From positions 1-64,000 of the forward strand of contig CACHYG010000002.1 in the NCBI GenBank assembly GCA_902584015.1: 64,000 nt of DNA, in the 5' to 3' direction. This document shows positions 10,094 to 19,040 of this stretch, in pieces; the first letter of the stretch is position 1, and the number at the start of each line of letters is the position of its first letter. The notes beneath the pieces are model-generated. The model was not told the origin of the DNA. It did no database searches and saw nothing but the letters and a program-made list of their open reading frames with translations. A program made the position numbers and the translations under genes. Source of the DNA: an uncultured Pelagibacteraceae bacterium (GTDB lineage Bacteria > Pseudomonadota > Alphaproteobacteria > Pelagibacterales > Pelagibacteraceae).

Positions 10094-10547
10094 TAATCTA
10101 AATTGTTTTTATAAAAGCCCGGGTAAAAGCCCGGGCTTTTCACTTATAGAGCTACTGGTAGTAGTTGCTATTATTGGAATCTTAGCATCTGCTAGTGTGC
10201 TAACTTATAACGGTTATTTAAATTCTTCGAAAAAAACTACAATGAAAAGTTTAATGCAAGCAGTTGCTCTTGCAGAGGCAGAATGGTACGCAGAGACTGG
10301 TTCGTACTTAACTAATTCAGAAGACGAAACTTGTAATCCTAGTGAGACCACAGTTGCAGCATTGAATGATTCACTTTTTGATGATGAAGATGTAGTGCCT
10401 GACGATTTAGGATGGACACTTTGTGTTGCTTCAGCTGGTAGCGGAGGATCATTTCAAATTTTCGCTGAAAAAACAGGTGGTGACGCTGAAGATGTAATGT
10501 GTCTTAACAGAAATGGCTCAATACGTGAGGGTGGTGATTGTAGTTAA
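10086..10547 (+). CDS. Type IV pilin/pseudopilin 2 (probable TTG start overlapping pilin 1)
   Basis: Prepilin motif KSPGKSPG|FSLIELLVVVAIIGILASASVLTYNGY; the frame overlaps the pilin 1 stop. Confidence 0.85.
   Translation: MNNNLNCFYKSPGKSPGFSLIELLVVVAIIGILASASVLTYNGYLNSSKKTTMKSLMQAVALAEAEWYAETGSYLTNSEDETCNPSETTVAALNDSLFDDEDVVPDDLGWTLCVASAGSGGSFQIFAEKTGGDAEDVMCLNRNGSIREGGDCS
10113..10140 (+). terminator. Strong terminator-like hairpin lying inside the pilin 2 leader-peptide codons
   Basis: AAAAGCCCGGG / TAAAAG / CCCGGGCTTTT: perfect 11-bp stem, 6-nt loop, U-rich 3' arm. Confidence 0.75.
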
Positions 10548-10675
10548 TATTAAACGATCAATAAATATCAGATTATTTAGCTAAACTCTTCATTTATCTT
10601 AGACATTTGACGAAAAAAATTAATTGAAATTTTCATTTATTAAAATATTCTCGGTTGAATTTTGAGTTAGGAAAC

Positions 10676-11977
10676 ATGTACAATTTTAAAAAAATATCAG
10701 TAATTTTATTCATTACTTTTTTATTTTTCACGAAAGCTATTGCATCTGAAAAAAATATCACTTACATGCAAATTTTGCAAAAACCTAATGATTTAGAATT
10801 AAATATAAAGTACGCGCAGCAACAAGGAAAGATGGGTAACTTTAAACAAACTATTTCAACATTAGAAAGATTGAATATGGTTTACCCAGATAATATTGAA
10901 ATTAAAATGTATTTACTTTCTGTTCTTGTTCAAGCAGACTCACCTGATAAAGCTTTGACCGTTATTGATGAAATTAAAAAAAGTGAGGATGCTACTGAAG
11001 AAGATTTATTAACAGTTGCGGATATAGAAAAAGAATTAGAGGACAGAGCAAGACCTAAGTTATGGAGTTTTGTTGCTGGAGTGAACTGGGGCTTTTCTCA
11101 AAGCAACAATGTAAACAATGTTTCAAAAACTAGATTAGGATTAACCTCAGATGCAATTGATGTATTGACATCTCCAATGCACGATAGGACTTATTCTGCC
11201 AGTACCGATTTATCAGCAGTTAGAAGAATTGGAGAAGACTCTTCGTTTTTACTTAGTGCAAGCGTTTCAGACTCACGACAAGTTATTGAAACCGGTGATG
11301 ATGTTGAAGGATATACATTAACAACTTCCTATGACACAACAATAGGCAATCAAGGAATATCCATATTTGGAATGTTTAGTAAATCTGACTACATAGATGA
11401 TGCTGACAGTTTCTCGACTATAGCAGGATTATCGGGCTTTTTCCCAAGCGGAGATAGAAGTACATATAGCTATTCTTACACTTTAACTGACTCTAAAGGT
11501 AACCACAATTCATCAGATACAACAGCTAATGAAACTAATGCAATTGGACATAGCATTAATATAGGTCATGATTATGCAGCAACTGAAATTGTCTCTACTA
11601 GTACAGGACTTGGATATAGTATCTCTGAGAATAAGGTTGGAATGAATGACTATGAGACCTTTGAATTTACTATGAGATTAAATCTTAACTTTCCATTCGC
11701 TTATATATCTATAGGAGATGCCCTTTCATTTAATGATTACTTTGAACCTGACACAAGTGTTTATTCAAAAAAAATAAGAACAGATGTATCAAACACTTTT
11801 GATATTATACTATTAAAACCACTTGGTGATTTTTTGCCTATTTTAGATCCTAATAAACTAATAAACTTATCTTTGTCGTATGATAAAACAGTATCAGAGG
11901 CAAATATTATCAATTTTGATTACGAGACAGAATCTTTTGCTTTTGGTATTTCAAGATCTTTCAATTTAAGGCCTTAG
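10676..11977 (+). CDS. Exported protein with TPR-like N-terminus and probable outer-membrane beta-barrel
   Basis: ORF track starts at TTG 10655; ATG 10676 begins the signal peptide (MYNFKKISVILFITFLFFTKAIAS). TPR-like helices, then alternating amphipathic strands to the C-terminus. Confidence 0.6.
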   Translation: MYNFKKISVILFITFLFFTKAIASEKNITYMQILQKPNDLELNIKYAQQQGKMGNFKQTISTLERLNMVYPDNIEIKMYLLSVLVQADSPDKALTVIDEIKKSEDATEEDLLTVADIEKELEDRARPKLWSFVAGVNWGFSQSNNVNNVSKTRLGLTSDAIDVLTSPMHDRTYSASTDLSAVRRIGEDSSFLLSASVSDSRQVIETGDDVEGYTLTTSYDTTIGNQGISIFGMFSKSDYIDDADSFSTIAGLSGFFPSGDRSTYSYSYTLTDSKGNHNSSDTTANETNAIGHSINIGHDYAATEIVSTSTGLGYSISENKVGMNDYETFEFTMRLNLNFPFAYISIGDALSFNDYFEPDTSVYSKKIRTDVSNTFDIILLKPLGDFLPILDPNKLINLSLSYDKTVSEANIINFDYETESFAFGISRSFNLRP

Positions 11978-12099
11978 GAAAATCTTTTTTAAGCAAGTTT
12001 AAATAATCCCCTATTTTATTGTGTTTTTCTGGTTGTAAAAACCCAAAGTGAGTAAAAAAATGGTTTTTTAAGCCTTAAAAATTGGTATAAATTCTTCAT

Positions 12100-13440
12100 A
12101 TGAAAAGAATATTGTCTTTAATTGTTGGCTTAGTATTTTTGACTACATCCTTGCAGGCAGAGGAGAAGCTAATAATTGAAAAACAATTAGTAGGTATTGT
12201 TGGAGCTATTAATGGAACTGTTAAAACAGGTAACAGAACTCTTAAAGCTGGTGACAAAATATACTTAAATGAAACGATCTTTGCAGCTGAAAATTCAGGA
12301 ACACAAATATTACTTTTAGACCAATCAACTTTTACAATTGGCGCAGAGTCAGAAGTTGTGATGGATACCTTTATATATGATCCAGAGACTAGCGATGGAA
12401 AAATTGTTGCAAGTGTAAAGCAAGGAAGCTTAAAAGTAATTTCTGGATTAATTAGCAAAAAAAATCCAGATAGTTTAACAGTAGAAGTTCCAGAAGGAAC
12501 GCTAGGATCTAGAGGTACAGAATTTCAGACTAATGTAACTAAAGGAAAAACAGATACATTATTAATAGGGCCAGGAAAAAATAACACTTTAGGGTTAAGA
12601 CCTGGAGCAGTACTTGTTGGTAATGATAAAGGTCAAACTTTATTAAACAAACCTTACAGCATAGCAAGTATGACAAAAGGAAAAGCACCTGGTAAAGCAA
12701 AACAAATTACAAAAGCGCAATTAAAAAAATTCAATAAAAAAATGAAAGCTTTGAGAGTAGCAAAAGCTTCTGGTGCTTCAAAAGAAGAAAAGAAAGCGCT
12801 TAGAAAAAAAATTAGACAAGAATTAAAAGCACAAGGTTTTGAAAAGGAAGAAATTAGATCTATAATAAAAGAGAACTTCAAAAAAGATAAAGAGCAAAGA
12901 ATTGTTTTGCTTAACGAAAATGAACCACAAACGAATGAGTTAGAGGTTGACCAAAATATTGCTGAAGAAGTAGAAGCTCAAGAAATAGAGGTTGCTGAAC
13001 CAGATGCTCCTAAGGCTACTGAAGAAAAACCAAAAAAAGAAAAAGCTAAAAAGAAAAAAGAAAAAGCTAAAAAGAAAAAAGGAAAAAAGAAAAAAGCTAC
13101 TAAGAAAAAAGGAAAAAAGAAAAAAGAAAAAGCTAAAAAATCAAAAGGTAAAAAGAAAAAAGCAACTAAGAAAAAAGCTACTAAGAAAAAAGCAACTAAG
13201 AAAAAAGCTACTAAGAAAAAAGCAACTAAAAAGAAAAAAGCTACTAAGAAAAAAGCAACTAAAAAGAAAAAAGCAGTTAAGAAAAAAGCACCTAAAAAGA
13301 AAAAAGCAGCTAAAAAGAAAAAAAAGGTTAAAAAGAAAAAAGTAGTTAAGAAGAAAAAAGTAGTTAAGAAGAAAAAAATAGTTAAGAAAAAAATAGCCAA
13401 AAAGAAGAAGAAGAGAAAAAAGAAGAGAAAAAAGAAATAA
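12100..13440 (+). CDS. Secreted FecR-domain protein with long Lys-rich (KKKAT/KKKVV) C-terminal tail
   Basis: Signal peptide; FecR core 'GNRTLKAGDKIYLNETIFAAENSGTQILLLDQSTFTIGAESEVVMD...GSLKVISG...VEVPEGTLGSRGTEF'; about 130-aa Lys-repeat tail. Confidence 0.85.
   Translation: MKRILSLIVGLVFLTTSLQAEEKLIIEKQLVGIVGAINGTVKTGNRTLKAGDKIYLNETIFAAENSGTQILLLDQSTFTIGAESEVVMDTFIYDPETSDGKIVASVKQGSLKVISGLISKKNPDSLTVEVPEGTLGSRGTEFQTNVTKGKTDTLLIGPGKNNTLGLRPGAVLVGNDKGQTLLNKPYSIASMTKGKAPGKAKQITKAQLKKFNKKMKALRVAKASGASKEEKKALRKKIRQELKAQGFEKEEIRSIIKENFKKDKEQRIVLLNENEPQTNELEVDQNIAEEVEAQEIEVAEPDAPKATEEKPKKEKAKKKKEKAKKKKGKKKKATKKKGKKKKEKAKKSKGKKKKATKKKATKKKATKKKATKKKATKKKKATKKKATKKKKAVKKKAPKKKKAAKKKKKVKKKKVVKKKKVVKKKKIVKKKIAKKKKKRKKKRKKK
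13015..13437 (+). repeat. Purine-rich low-complexity repeat coding for the Lys-rich tail
   Basis: Iterated AAGAAAAAAGC(A/T)ACT-type units (KKKAT), then KKKVV units. Confidence 0.9.
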
Positions 13441-13502
13441 TCTCTAAAATCCCCTCTAATAAGTTTTATTTACTTTAATTATAATAGATATACATTCAAT
13501 TA

Positions 13503-15596
13503 GTGAAGGCTTTATTATCAAAATACAAAAACTATTTTACTTTTTTTATTCTGCTAATTCTTTTAATTTCTATTAAAGTTTCAAATCCTAGCTTTGTTAA
13601 ATCAATTTCATTTATAAGTTTTGATTTATACCAAAAAATATTCCCACTAGAAAAAAATGAAACAGAAGTTGTAATAATTGATATAGATGAAAAAAGCTTA
13701 GGAAAATTTGGACAATTTCCATGGAGCAGATCAGTTTTTGCTAAAATTTTAGAAAACGTTAATGCAACAAATCCAAAGGCAATTGGTTTTGATGTATTCT
13801 TTACTGAAAAAGATAAACAATCTCCAGATGAATTTTTAAAAGCTTATAACTTAATACCAACAGATGTAGGTGAAATCCAAAATTTAAAAGGACATGATGA
13901 AAAATTTAGCGAACAATTAGAAAAATCAAATTCAATAACAGCAGTTTTAGGAAGTAATGTTCCATCTCATAGCAACTATGATAGAAAAGCAAAAGCAAGA
14001 TTTTTATCAAAAGGAGGTGACCCTAAAAAGTTTACCTACTCTTACCCTTATTCGATTGGATCTTTAGAAATGTTGGAAAAAAGTGTAAAGGGACTTGGTT
14101 CAATTTCTTTTTTAGACCAAACTGACGGAATAATAAGATCTCTACCATTAATTGTCCAATTTGATAAAAAAATTTATCCAACAATGGGCCTTGAAATGAT
14201 CCGAGTTGGTGAAAAACAAAAAAATCTTTATGTTGAAATGAACGAGGTTGGTATTACCAGAATTAGTTCTAGGCCACATAAAATTTTGTCTGACCCAAAC
14301 GGAATTATTTGGATTAAATTTAAAAAATCTTTAAAGAGTCAGTATATTTCTGCAAGTGCAGTTTATGATGGTAAATTTGATGACGAGAGATTTAAAAACA
14401 AATATGTTCTAATAGGAGCTTCAGCACAAGGTTTATTTGATCTAGTAAAAACCCCATTAGGCAGAACCATACCCGGTGTTGAGGTTCATGCTAATGTAAT
14501 AGAAAATATACTAAATCAATCCTATTTAATAAGAAATCCAAACACTTATGTTTTCGAACTATTTTTTTCGATATTAGTGGCCTTTATAACTTTCTTTCTT
14601 TCTCAAAGAATAAAGCCAAAGTATAGCTTATCTGTATTTTTTGGAAGTTTATTAGCCACTATAGTAATTGGATTTAGTTATTTTTTATTTAAATCTGAAT
14701 TAGTTGATATTAGTTATCCAATTTTTATACTTACTTTAACTTTTTTAACAGGTTTGTATTTTAGGTTTTTAGAAGAAAATAAAATTGCACTATCAAATTT
14801 ACAAAAAGAGGCAAAACTTCTTAAAGAAAGGGAGCTCGCTGGCGGAGTTCAAAAAAGTCTTTTTCCTAACATCGAAAAATTTGAAAATTTTATTTATGCA
14901 AAAAATGTGCCCGCTAGAGACGTATCAGGTGACTATTTTGATGTTGTAAAAGTAAGTTCAAATGAATATTTCTTTACACTTGCCGATGTATCTGGAAAAG
15001 GAATTAAAGCAGGTATGTATATGGCCAAAGCATCTTCTATATTTAGGACCTTATCTAACTTGTCCTTTCCACTTGAAAAAGTTGTATTTGGTGTAAACAA
15101 TGAACTCGTAGAAGCAAAATTTAAAGGAATGTTTGTAACTGCTGTTTTTGGTAAATTTAATATTGAAACATGTGAAGTAAATTTTGTAAATGCTGGACAT
15201 GAAAGTATTATGGTATTTGATCGCAATAAAAATTTTGAATTTATTAAATCAGAAATGCCTCCTATTGGAATTATAAAGTACTTTACAGAGTCAATGGTAA
15301 AATCGAAAACAATCAATTTAAAAGATAAAACCTTTGTTGTTTATACTGATGGAGTTACAGAAGGATATTTAAAAAATGGAGAAGAACTTGGAGCAGAAGG
15401 TGTTCAAAAAATTGTAAAAGACTTAACCAACATCACACCAAAAATTATTGTGGATAGCATTGCAGAGAAACTAAATTGGGGAGCTGAAAAATTAAGAGAT
15501 GACATAACCTGCTTAGCCTTAGATCTTAAAAATACAGAATTAATAAAACAAATTAAGAAAAAAAAGGTTGAAAATAAAGAAAAAAGCAAAACATAG
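13503..15596 (+). CDS. CHASE2-domain membrane sensor with SpoIIE/RsbU-type PP2C phosphatase
   Basis: N-terminal TM plus CHASE2 (VVIIDIDEKSLGKFGQFPWSRSVFAKIL...GVEVHANVIENIL), three TMs, then PP2C (ARDVSGDYFDVV...LADVSGKGIKAGMYMA...VYTDGVTEG). Confidence 0.92.
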   Translation: MKALLSKYKNYFTFFILLILLISIKVSNPSFVKSISFISFDLYQKIFPLEKNETEVVIIDIDEKSLGKFGQFPWSRSVFAKILENVNATNPKAIGFDVFFTEKDKQSPDEFLKAYNLIPTDVGEIQNLKGHDEKFSEQLEKSNSITAVLGSNVPSHSNYDRKAKARFLSKGGDPKKFTYSYPYSIGSLEMLEKSVKGLGSISFLDQTDGIIRSLPLIVQFDKKIYPTMGLEMIRVGEKQKNLYVEMNEVGITRISSRPHKILSDPNGIIWIKFKKSLKSQYISASAVYDGKFDDERFKNKYVLIGASAQGLFDLVKTPLGRTIPGVEVHANVIENILNQSYLIRNPNTYVFELFFSILVAFITFFLSQRIKPKYSLSVFFGSLLATIVIGFSYFLFKSELVDISYPIFILTLTFLTGLYFRFLEENKIALSNLQKEAKLLKERELAGGVQKSLFPNIEKFENFIYAKNVPARDVSGDYFDVVKVSSNEYFFTLADVSGKGIKAGMYMAKASSIFRTLSNLSFPLEKVVFGVNNELVEAKFKGMFVTAVFGKFNIETCEVNFVNAGHESIMVFDRNKNFEFIKSEMPPIGIIKYFTESMVKSKTINLKDKTFVVYTDGVTEGYLKNGEELGAEGVQKIVKDLTNITPKIIVDSIAEKLNWGAEKLRDDITCLALDLKNTELIKQIKKKKVENKEKSKT

Positions 15597-15676
15597 CATA
15601 AAACTCAAATTGGTTTATAAAAAATTTTTCTTTAAAAAATTTTTTGTATATATTATTAATAGATCTTTAGGGAAAC

Positions 15677-16000
15677 ATGAAAAAATTATTTGTTATAACA
15701 TTAGCTTTTTTATTTTTAAATGGATGTGCGCAGACAACATCTATGATGGGTCCAACTTATACAATGGTCAAAACTGGAAGTGTTCTTCAAGCAGGATCGT
15801 CTGCTGCAACATCATACGGGATTAAACAAGCATTAGGTCAATCTCCATCTGAATATGTAATCTCGTTAGCAAATGATCAAACTTTAGAAAATGATCAATC
15901 TGAAGTTAAAAAATGTCAAACATTTACTCTTACTGAAATATTTTTTGAGACATTAGATAATATTGATTGTTTAACAAACCCTTTCAAAGTTTTTAGATAG
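15677..16000 (+). CDS. Small putative lipoprotein
   Basis: Lipoprotein signal MKKLFVITLAFLFLNGCAQ; 107 aa. Confidence 0.6.
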   Translation: MKKLFVITLAFLFLNGCAQTTSMMGPTYTMVKTGSVLQAGSSAATSYGIKQALGQSPSEYVISLANDQTLENDQSEVKKCQTFTLTEIFFETLDNIDCLTNPFKVFR

Positions 16001-16001
16001 A

Positions 16002-16259
16002 TTAATTTCCTAAAATATTTTTTAGCTCTCCACTTTTTTCTAAAGCTCTGAGATCTTCGTATCCACCTATATGATTATCTTCAATAAATATTTGTGGCAC
16101 AGTTCTTCTACCATTACTCTTTATGATCATCTCTTCTCTAATTTTAATATCATTTCCTATGTCAATCTCTTTAAATGATGCATTGTTTCTTTTAAAAAGT
16201 CTTTTTGCTGCATCACAGAATGCACACATGGGGCCAGTGTACATAATTATATTTTTCAT
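16002..16259 (-). CDS. grxC: Glutaredoxin (GrxC-type)
   Basis: YTGPMCAFCDAAKRLFKRN...GRRTVPQIFIEDNHIGGYEDLRAL. Confidence 0.9.
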   Translation of the reverse strand: MKNIIMYTGPMCAFCDAAKRLFKRNNASFKEIDIGNDIKIREEMIIKSNGRRTVPQIFIEDNHIGGYEDLRALEKSGELKNILGN

Positions 16260-16290
16260 AATTTACATATAACAATTTATTATCTTATTA

Positions 16291-16587
16291 CTAGCTTTGA
16301 AATTCGTTTTTATTTATTTTAATTCTGATGTTTCTTCTGTTTGCTTCAAATTTTTTTCTGTGTTTTATACTTTTTGAATGGACACGTTTTCTCCATAGTC
16401 TGAATGATGATGGTTTAAGAGACTTTCGCATAATTTTAATTACCTCATTTTCGGATTTTCCAGTTTTGCTTTTAATTTCCTCGAAAGTGATTCTGTCTGC
16501 CCAGGCTGCCCATATAACCCAATCTGGACTCTCTAGTTTTGGCTCAGGATTTTTAACCTTTGTTTGAGGTCTGTGACTTTTTTTCAT
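16291..16587 (-). CDS. DUF2805/TIGR03643-like small protein
   Basis: PDWVIWAAWADRITFEEIKSKTGKSENEVIKIMRKSLKPSSFRLWRKRV. Confidence 0.7.
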   Translation of the reverse strand: MKKSHRPQTKVKNPEPKLESPDWVIWAAWADRITFEEIKSKTGKSENEVIKIMRKSLKPSSFRLWRKRVHSKSIKHRKKFEANRRNIRIKINKNEFQS

Positions 16588-16653
16588 AAGATTTTAAATA
16601 AAATTGATAAAATCATTAATGAAATATTTATACCATATGTTATAAAGATCAAA

Positions 16654-16700
16654 GATAGTCCTATCTAGCCATCTTTAGCTCCCGGTTTTATAGGGCTATC
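16654..16700. other. Candidate structured element: long stem with one G:U pair in the intergenic region upstream of the proC-like gene
   Basis: GATAGTCCTAT (16654-16664) pairs with ATAGGGCTATC (16690-16700), 25-nt loop. Confidence 0.45.
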
Positions 16701-16778
16701 CACAATTACTATAATCAAACGTCCCATTTTTTTACTAATTATAAATTTTTGGTGTAATAATAATGTTATCTATTTTTT

Positions 16779-17549
16779 ATGAAACTAGGCTTTATAGGTA
16801 CAGGCAATATCACATCTGATGTGATAACGGGTATTTGTAGATCTGATTTAAAATTTAAACAAATAATAATCTCACCTCGAAATAAAAAAAAAGCAAAAAA
16901 ACTTAAAAATAAATTTAAGAGAATAATTATTGCAAAAAACAATCAAGAAGTTGTAAATAAATCTAATTGGGTATTTATTGGACTTCTACCTAAGGTTGCT
17001 AATCTAATATTACCTAGTTTAAATTTTAGAAAAAATCAAACTGTTGTAAGCTTTGTTGCAACTTTAAATTTATCGAACCTAAAAAAAAAAATTAATTGTA
17101 AGGTAAATTTAGTAAGAGCAATACCTATGCCACCGATATCTCTTGGACTAGGTCCAGTTATAATGTGTCCACCAAATAAAAAAGTAAAGAACTTTTTCAA
17201 TAAACTTGGAACAAGTATCGAAATTAAAAACGAAAAATTATCTAATAATTTTTGGGCTATTTCGGGAACAATGGCAGCATTTTATGAAACTTTAAAAAAT
17301 TTGTCAGATTGGTTAGTAAAAAAGAAAACTAACAGAAAAAAAGCGCAAGAATACATTACCTCTCTTTATTTTGCTTTAGCTGGCTTAGCATTAGAAAATT
17401 CTGATAAAAATATGAAAAAATTTGTTTCTGATTCCCAAACACCCGGAGGATTAAATTGGCAAGGAGTAAACCAATTAAGAAAAGCTGGCTACTATAAATT
17501 ATTACAAGGTTCACTAGACAATTTGTCAAAAAGATTAAATAAATCCTAA
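16779..17549 (+). CDS. proC: Pyrroline-5-carboxylate reductase-like protein
   Basis: N-terminal MKLGFIGTGNITSDVITGI NAD(P)-binding motif; P5CR dimerisation-like C-terminus (TPGGLNWQGVNQL). Confidence 0.7.
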   Translation: MKLGFIGTGNITSDVITGICRSDLKFKQIIISPRNKKKAKKLKNKFKRIIIAKNNQEVVNKSNWVFIGLLPKVANLILPSLNFRKNQTVVSFVATLNLSNLKKKINCKVNLVRAIPMPPISLGLGPVIMCPPNKKVKNFFNKLGTSIEIKNEKLSNNFWAISGTMAAFYETLKNLSDWLVKKKTNRKKAQEYITSLYFALAGLALENSDKNMKKFVSDSQTPGGLNWQGVNQLRKAGYYKLLQGSLDNLSKRLNKS

Positions 17550-17552
17550 TTT

Positions 17553-18332
17553 ATGCAGCAAAACATAAACATTTTGCAAGTTAACGGACTTTCAAAATAT
17601 TTTGGAGGTTTAGCAGCAGTATCAAATTGTACACTCAATATTAAAAAAGGTTCAATTACAGGAATAATTGGACCGAATGGTTCAGGTAAGACCACATTAT
17701 TCAATTTAATTGCGGGCAATTTAAAACCAAATCAAGGCAAAGTTTTATTTAATAATGACGATATTACTGGAGTTCCTGCTTACGAGCTTTTTTCAAAAGG
17801 TATATTAAGAACATTTCAAATAGCTCATGAATTTACGAATCTTACTGTATTGGAAAATTTGATGATGGTCCCTGGAAATCAAACTGGAGAAAAATTAATG
17901 AATGTTTTAATCAGTTCCAAAATTATAAAATCAGAAGAAGAAGAAATCAAAAACAAAGCACTAGAGGTTGCTGAATTTTTGAAGTTAAAGCATTTATCAA
18001 ATGAATTAGCAGGCAACTTATCAGGAGGACAAAAAAAACTTTTAGAACTTGGCAGAACTATGATGGTGGATGCTAATTTAGTTTTATTAGATGAAGTTGG
18101 TGCAGGAGTGAATAGGGCATTATTGAAAGATTTAGGAACTGCAATACTCAGATTAAATAAAGAAAGGGGATATACTTTTTGTATGATTGAACATGATATG
18201 GATTTTATAAGTCGAATGTGTGATCCTGTTATTGTTATGTCTGAAGGCTCAGTATTATTTGAGGGTACATCGGATGAAGTGAAAAAAAATGAGAAAGTAA
18301 TTGATAGTTATTTAGGACGAGGAAACAAATAA
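17553..18332 (+). CDS. livG: Branched-chain amino acid-type ABC transporter ATPase (LivG-like)
   Basis: GPNGSGKTTLFN, LSGGQKKLLELGR, HAAT-type position. Confidence 0.85.
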   Translation: MQQNINILQVNGLSKYFGGLAAVSNCTLNIKKGSITGIIGPNGSGKTTLFNLIAGNLKPNQGKVLFNNDDITGVPAYELFSKGILRTFQIAHEFTNLTVLENLMMVPGNQTGEKLMNVLISSKIIKSEEEEIKNKALEVAEFLKLKHLSNELAGNLSGGQKKLLELGRTMMVDANLVLLDEVGAGVNRALLKDLGTAILRLNKERGYTFCMIEHDMDFISRMCDPVIVMSEGSVLFEGTSDEVKKNEKVIDSYLGRGNK

Positions 18333-19040
18333 ATGGCATTTTTTGAGGGTAGTAAAATGACTGCTGGATATGGAGATGGTCCAGATATAATTAGCTCATG
18401 CACAATAAATGTTGATAAGGGAGAAATTGTTGCAATTCTAGGTCCAAATGGTGCAGGAAAGTCCACAGCAATGAAAACTATGCTGGGATTACTCAATTTA
18501 AAATCTGGCAGTGTTCTAATTGATGGTGATGACATAACAAATTTATCACCGCAAGACAGAGTCAAAAGAGGAATATCTTTTGTTCCTCAAAGTAAAAATG
18601 TATTTGCAGAGTTAACTGTAAAGGAAAACCTAGAAGTGGGTGCTTTCTTAAGAAATGATAACTTAGACAAAATCCTTAATGATATTTATGACTTGTTTCC
18701 TATTTTAAAAGATAAACAATCACAAATAGTTGGAGAATTATCGGGAGGTCAAAGACAACAGGTTGCACTTGGACGTGCTCTAATGATCAAGCCTTCTGTA
18801 TTAATGTTGGACGAGCCTACCGCTGGTGTCTCACCAATTGTGATGGACGAGTTATTTGAGCATATAATTAAAGTAAAAGAAACTAATGTTGCAATAATAA
18901 TGGTAGAACAAAATGCTAAGCAGGCTCTAAGTATATCTGATAGGGGTTATGTTTTAGTTACAGGTCAAAATAAATTTGAGGGATCAGGTAACGAACTTTT
19001 AAGCGATCCAGAAGTTAGAAGATCTTTTTTAGGAGCTTAA
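18333..19040 (+). CDS. livF: Branched-chain amino acid-type ABC transporter ATPase (LivF-like)
   Basis: GPNGAGKSTAMKTMLGLL, LSGGQRQQVALGRALM, LDEPTAGVSP. Confidence 0.88.
   Translation: MAFFEGSKMTAGYGDGPDIISSCTINVDKGEIVAILGPNGAGKSTAMKTMLGLLNLKSGSVLIDGDDITNLSPQDRVKRGISFVPQSKNVFAELTVKENLEVGAFLRNDNLDKILNDIYDLFPILKDKQSQIVGELSGGQRQQVALGRALMIKPSVLMLDEPTAGVSPIVMDELFEHIIKVKETNVAIIMVEQNAKQALSISDRGYVLVTGQNKFEGSGNELLSDPEVRRSFLGA

Noticed and set aside
12992-13345. 117-aa plus-strand Lys/Leu-rich ORF
   Set aside because: Out-of-frame reading of the same low-complexity repeat within the FecR gene.
12978-13400. 140-aa minus-strand ORF (FFFLVAFFLVAFF...)
   Set aside because: Antisense mirror of the Lys-repeat tail; poly-Phe/Leu composition is a by-product of A-rich codons.
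14933-15316. 127-aa minus-strand ORF
   Set aside because: Antisense to the PP2C domain.
15568-15825. 85-aa plus-strand ORF
   Set aside because: Overlaps the lipoprotein ORF at 15677, which has a convincing signal and lipobox.
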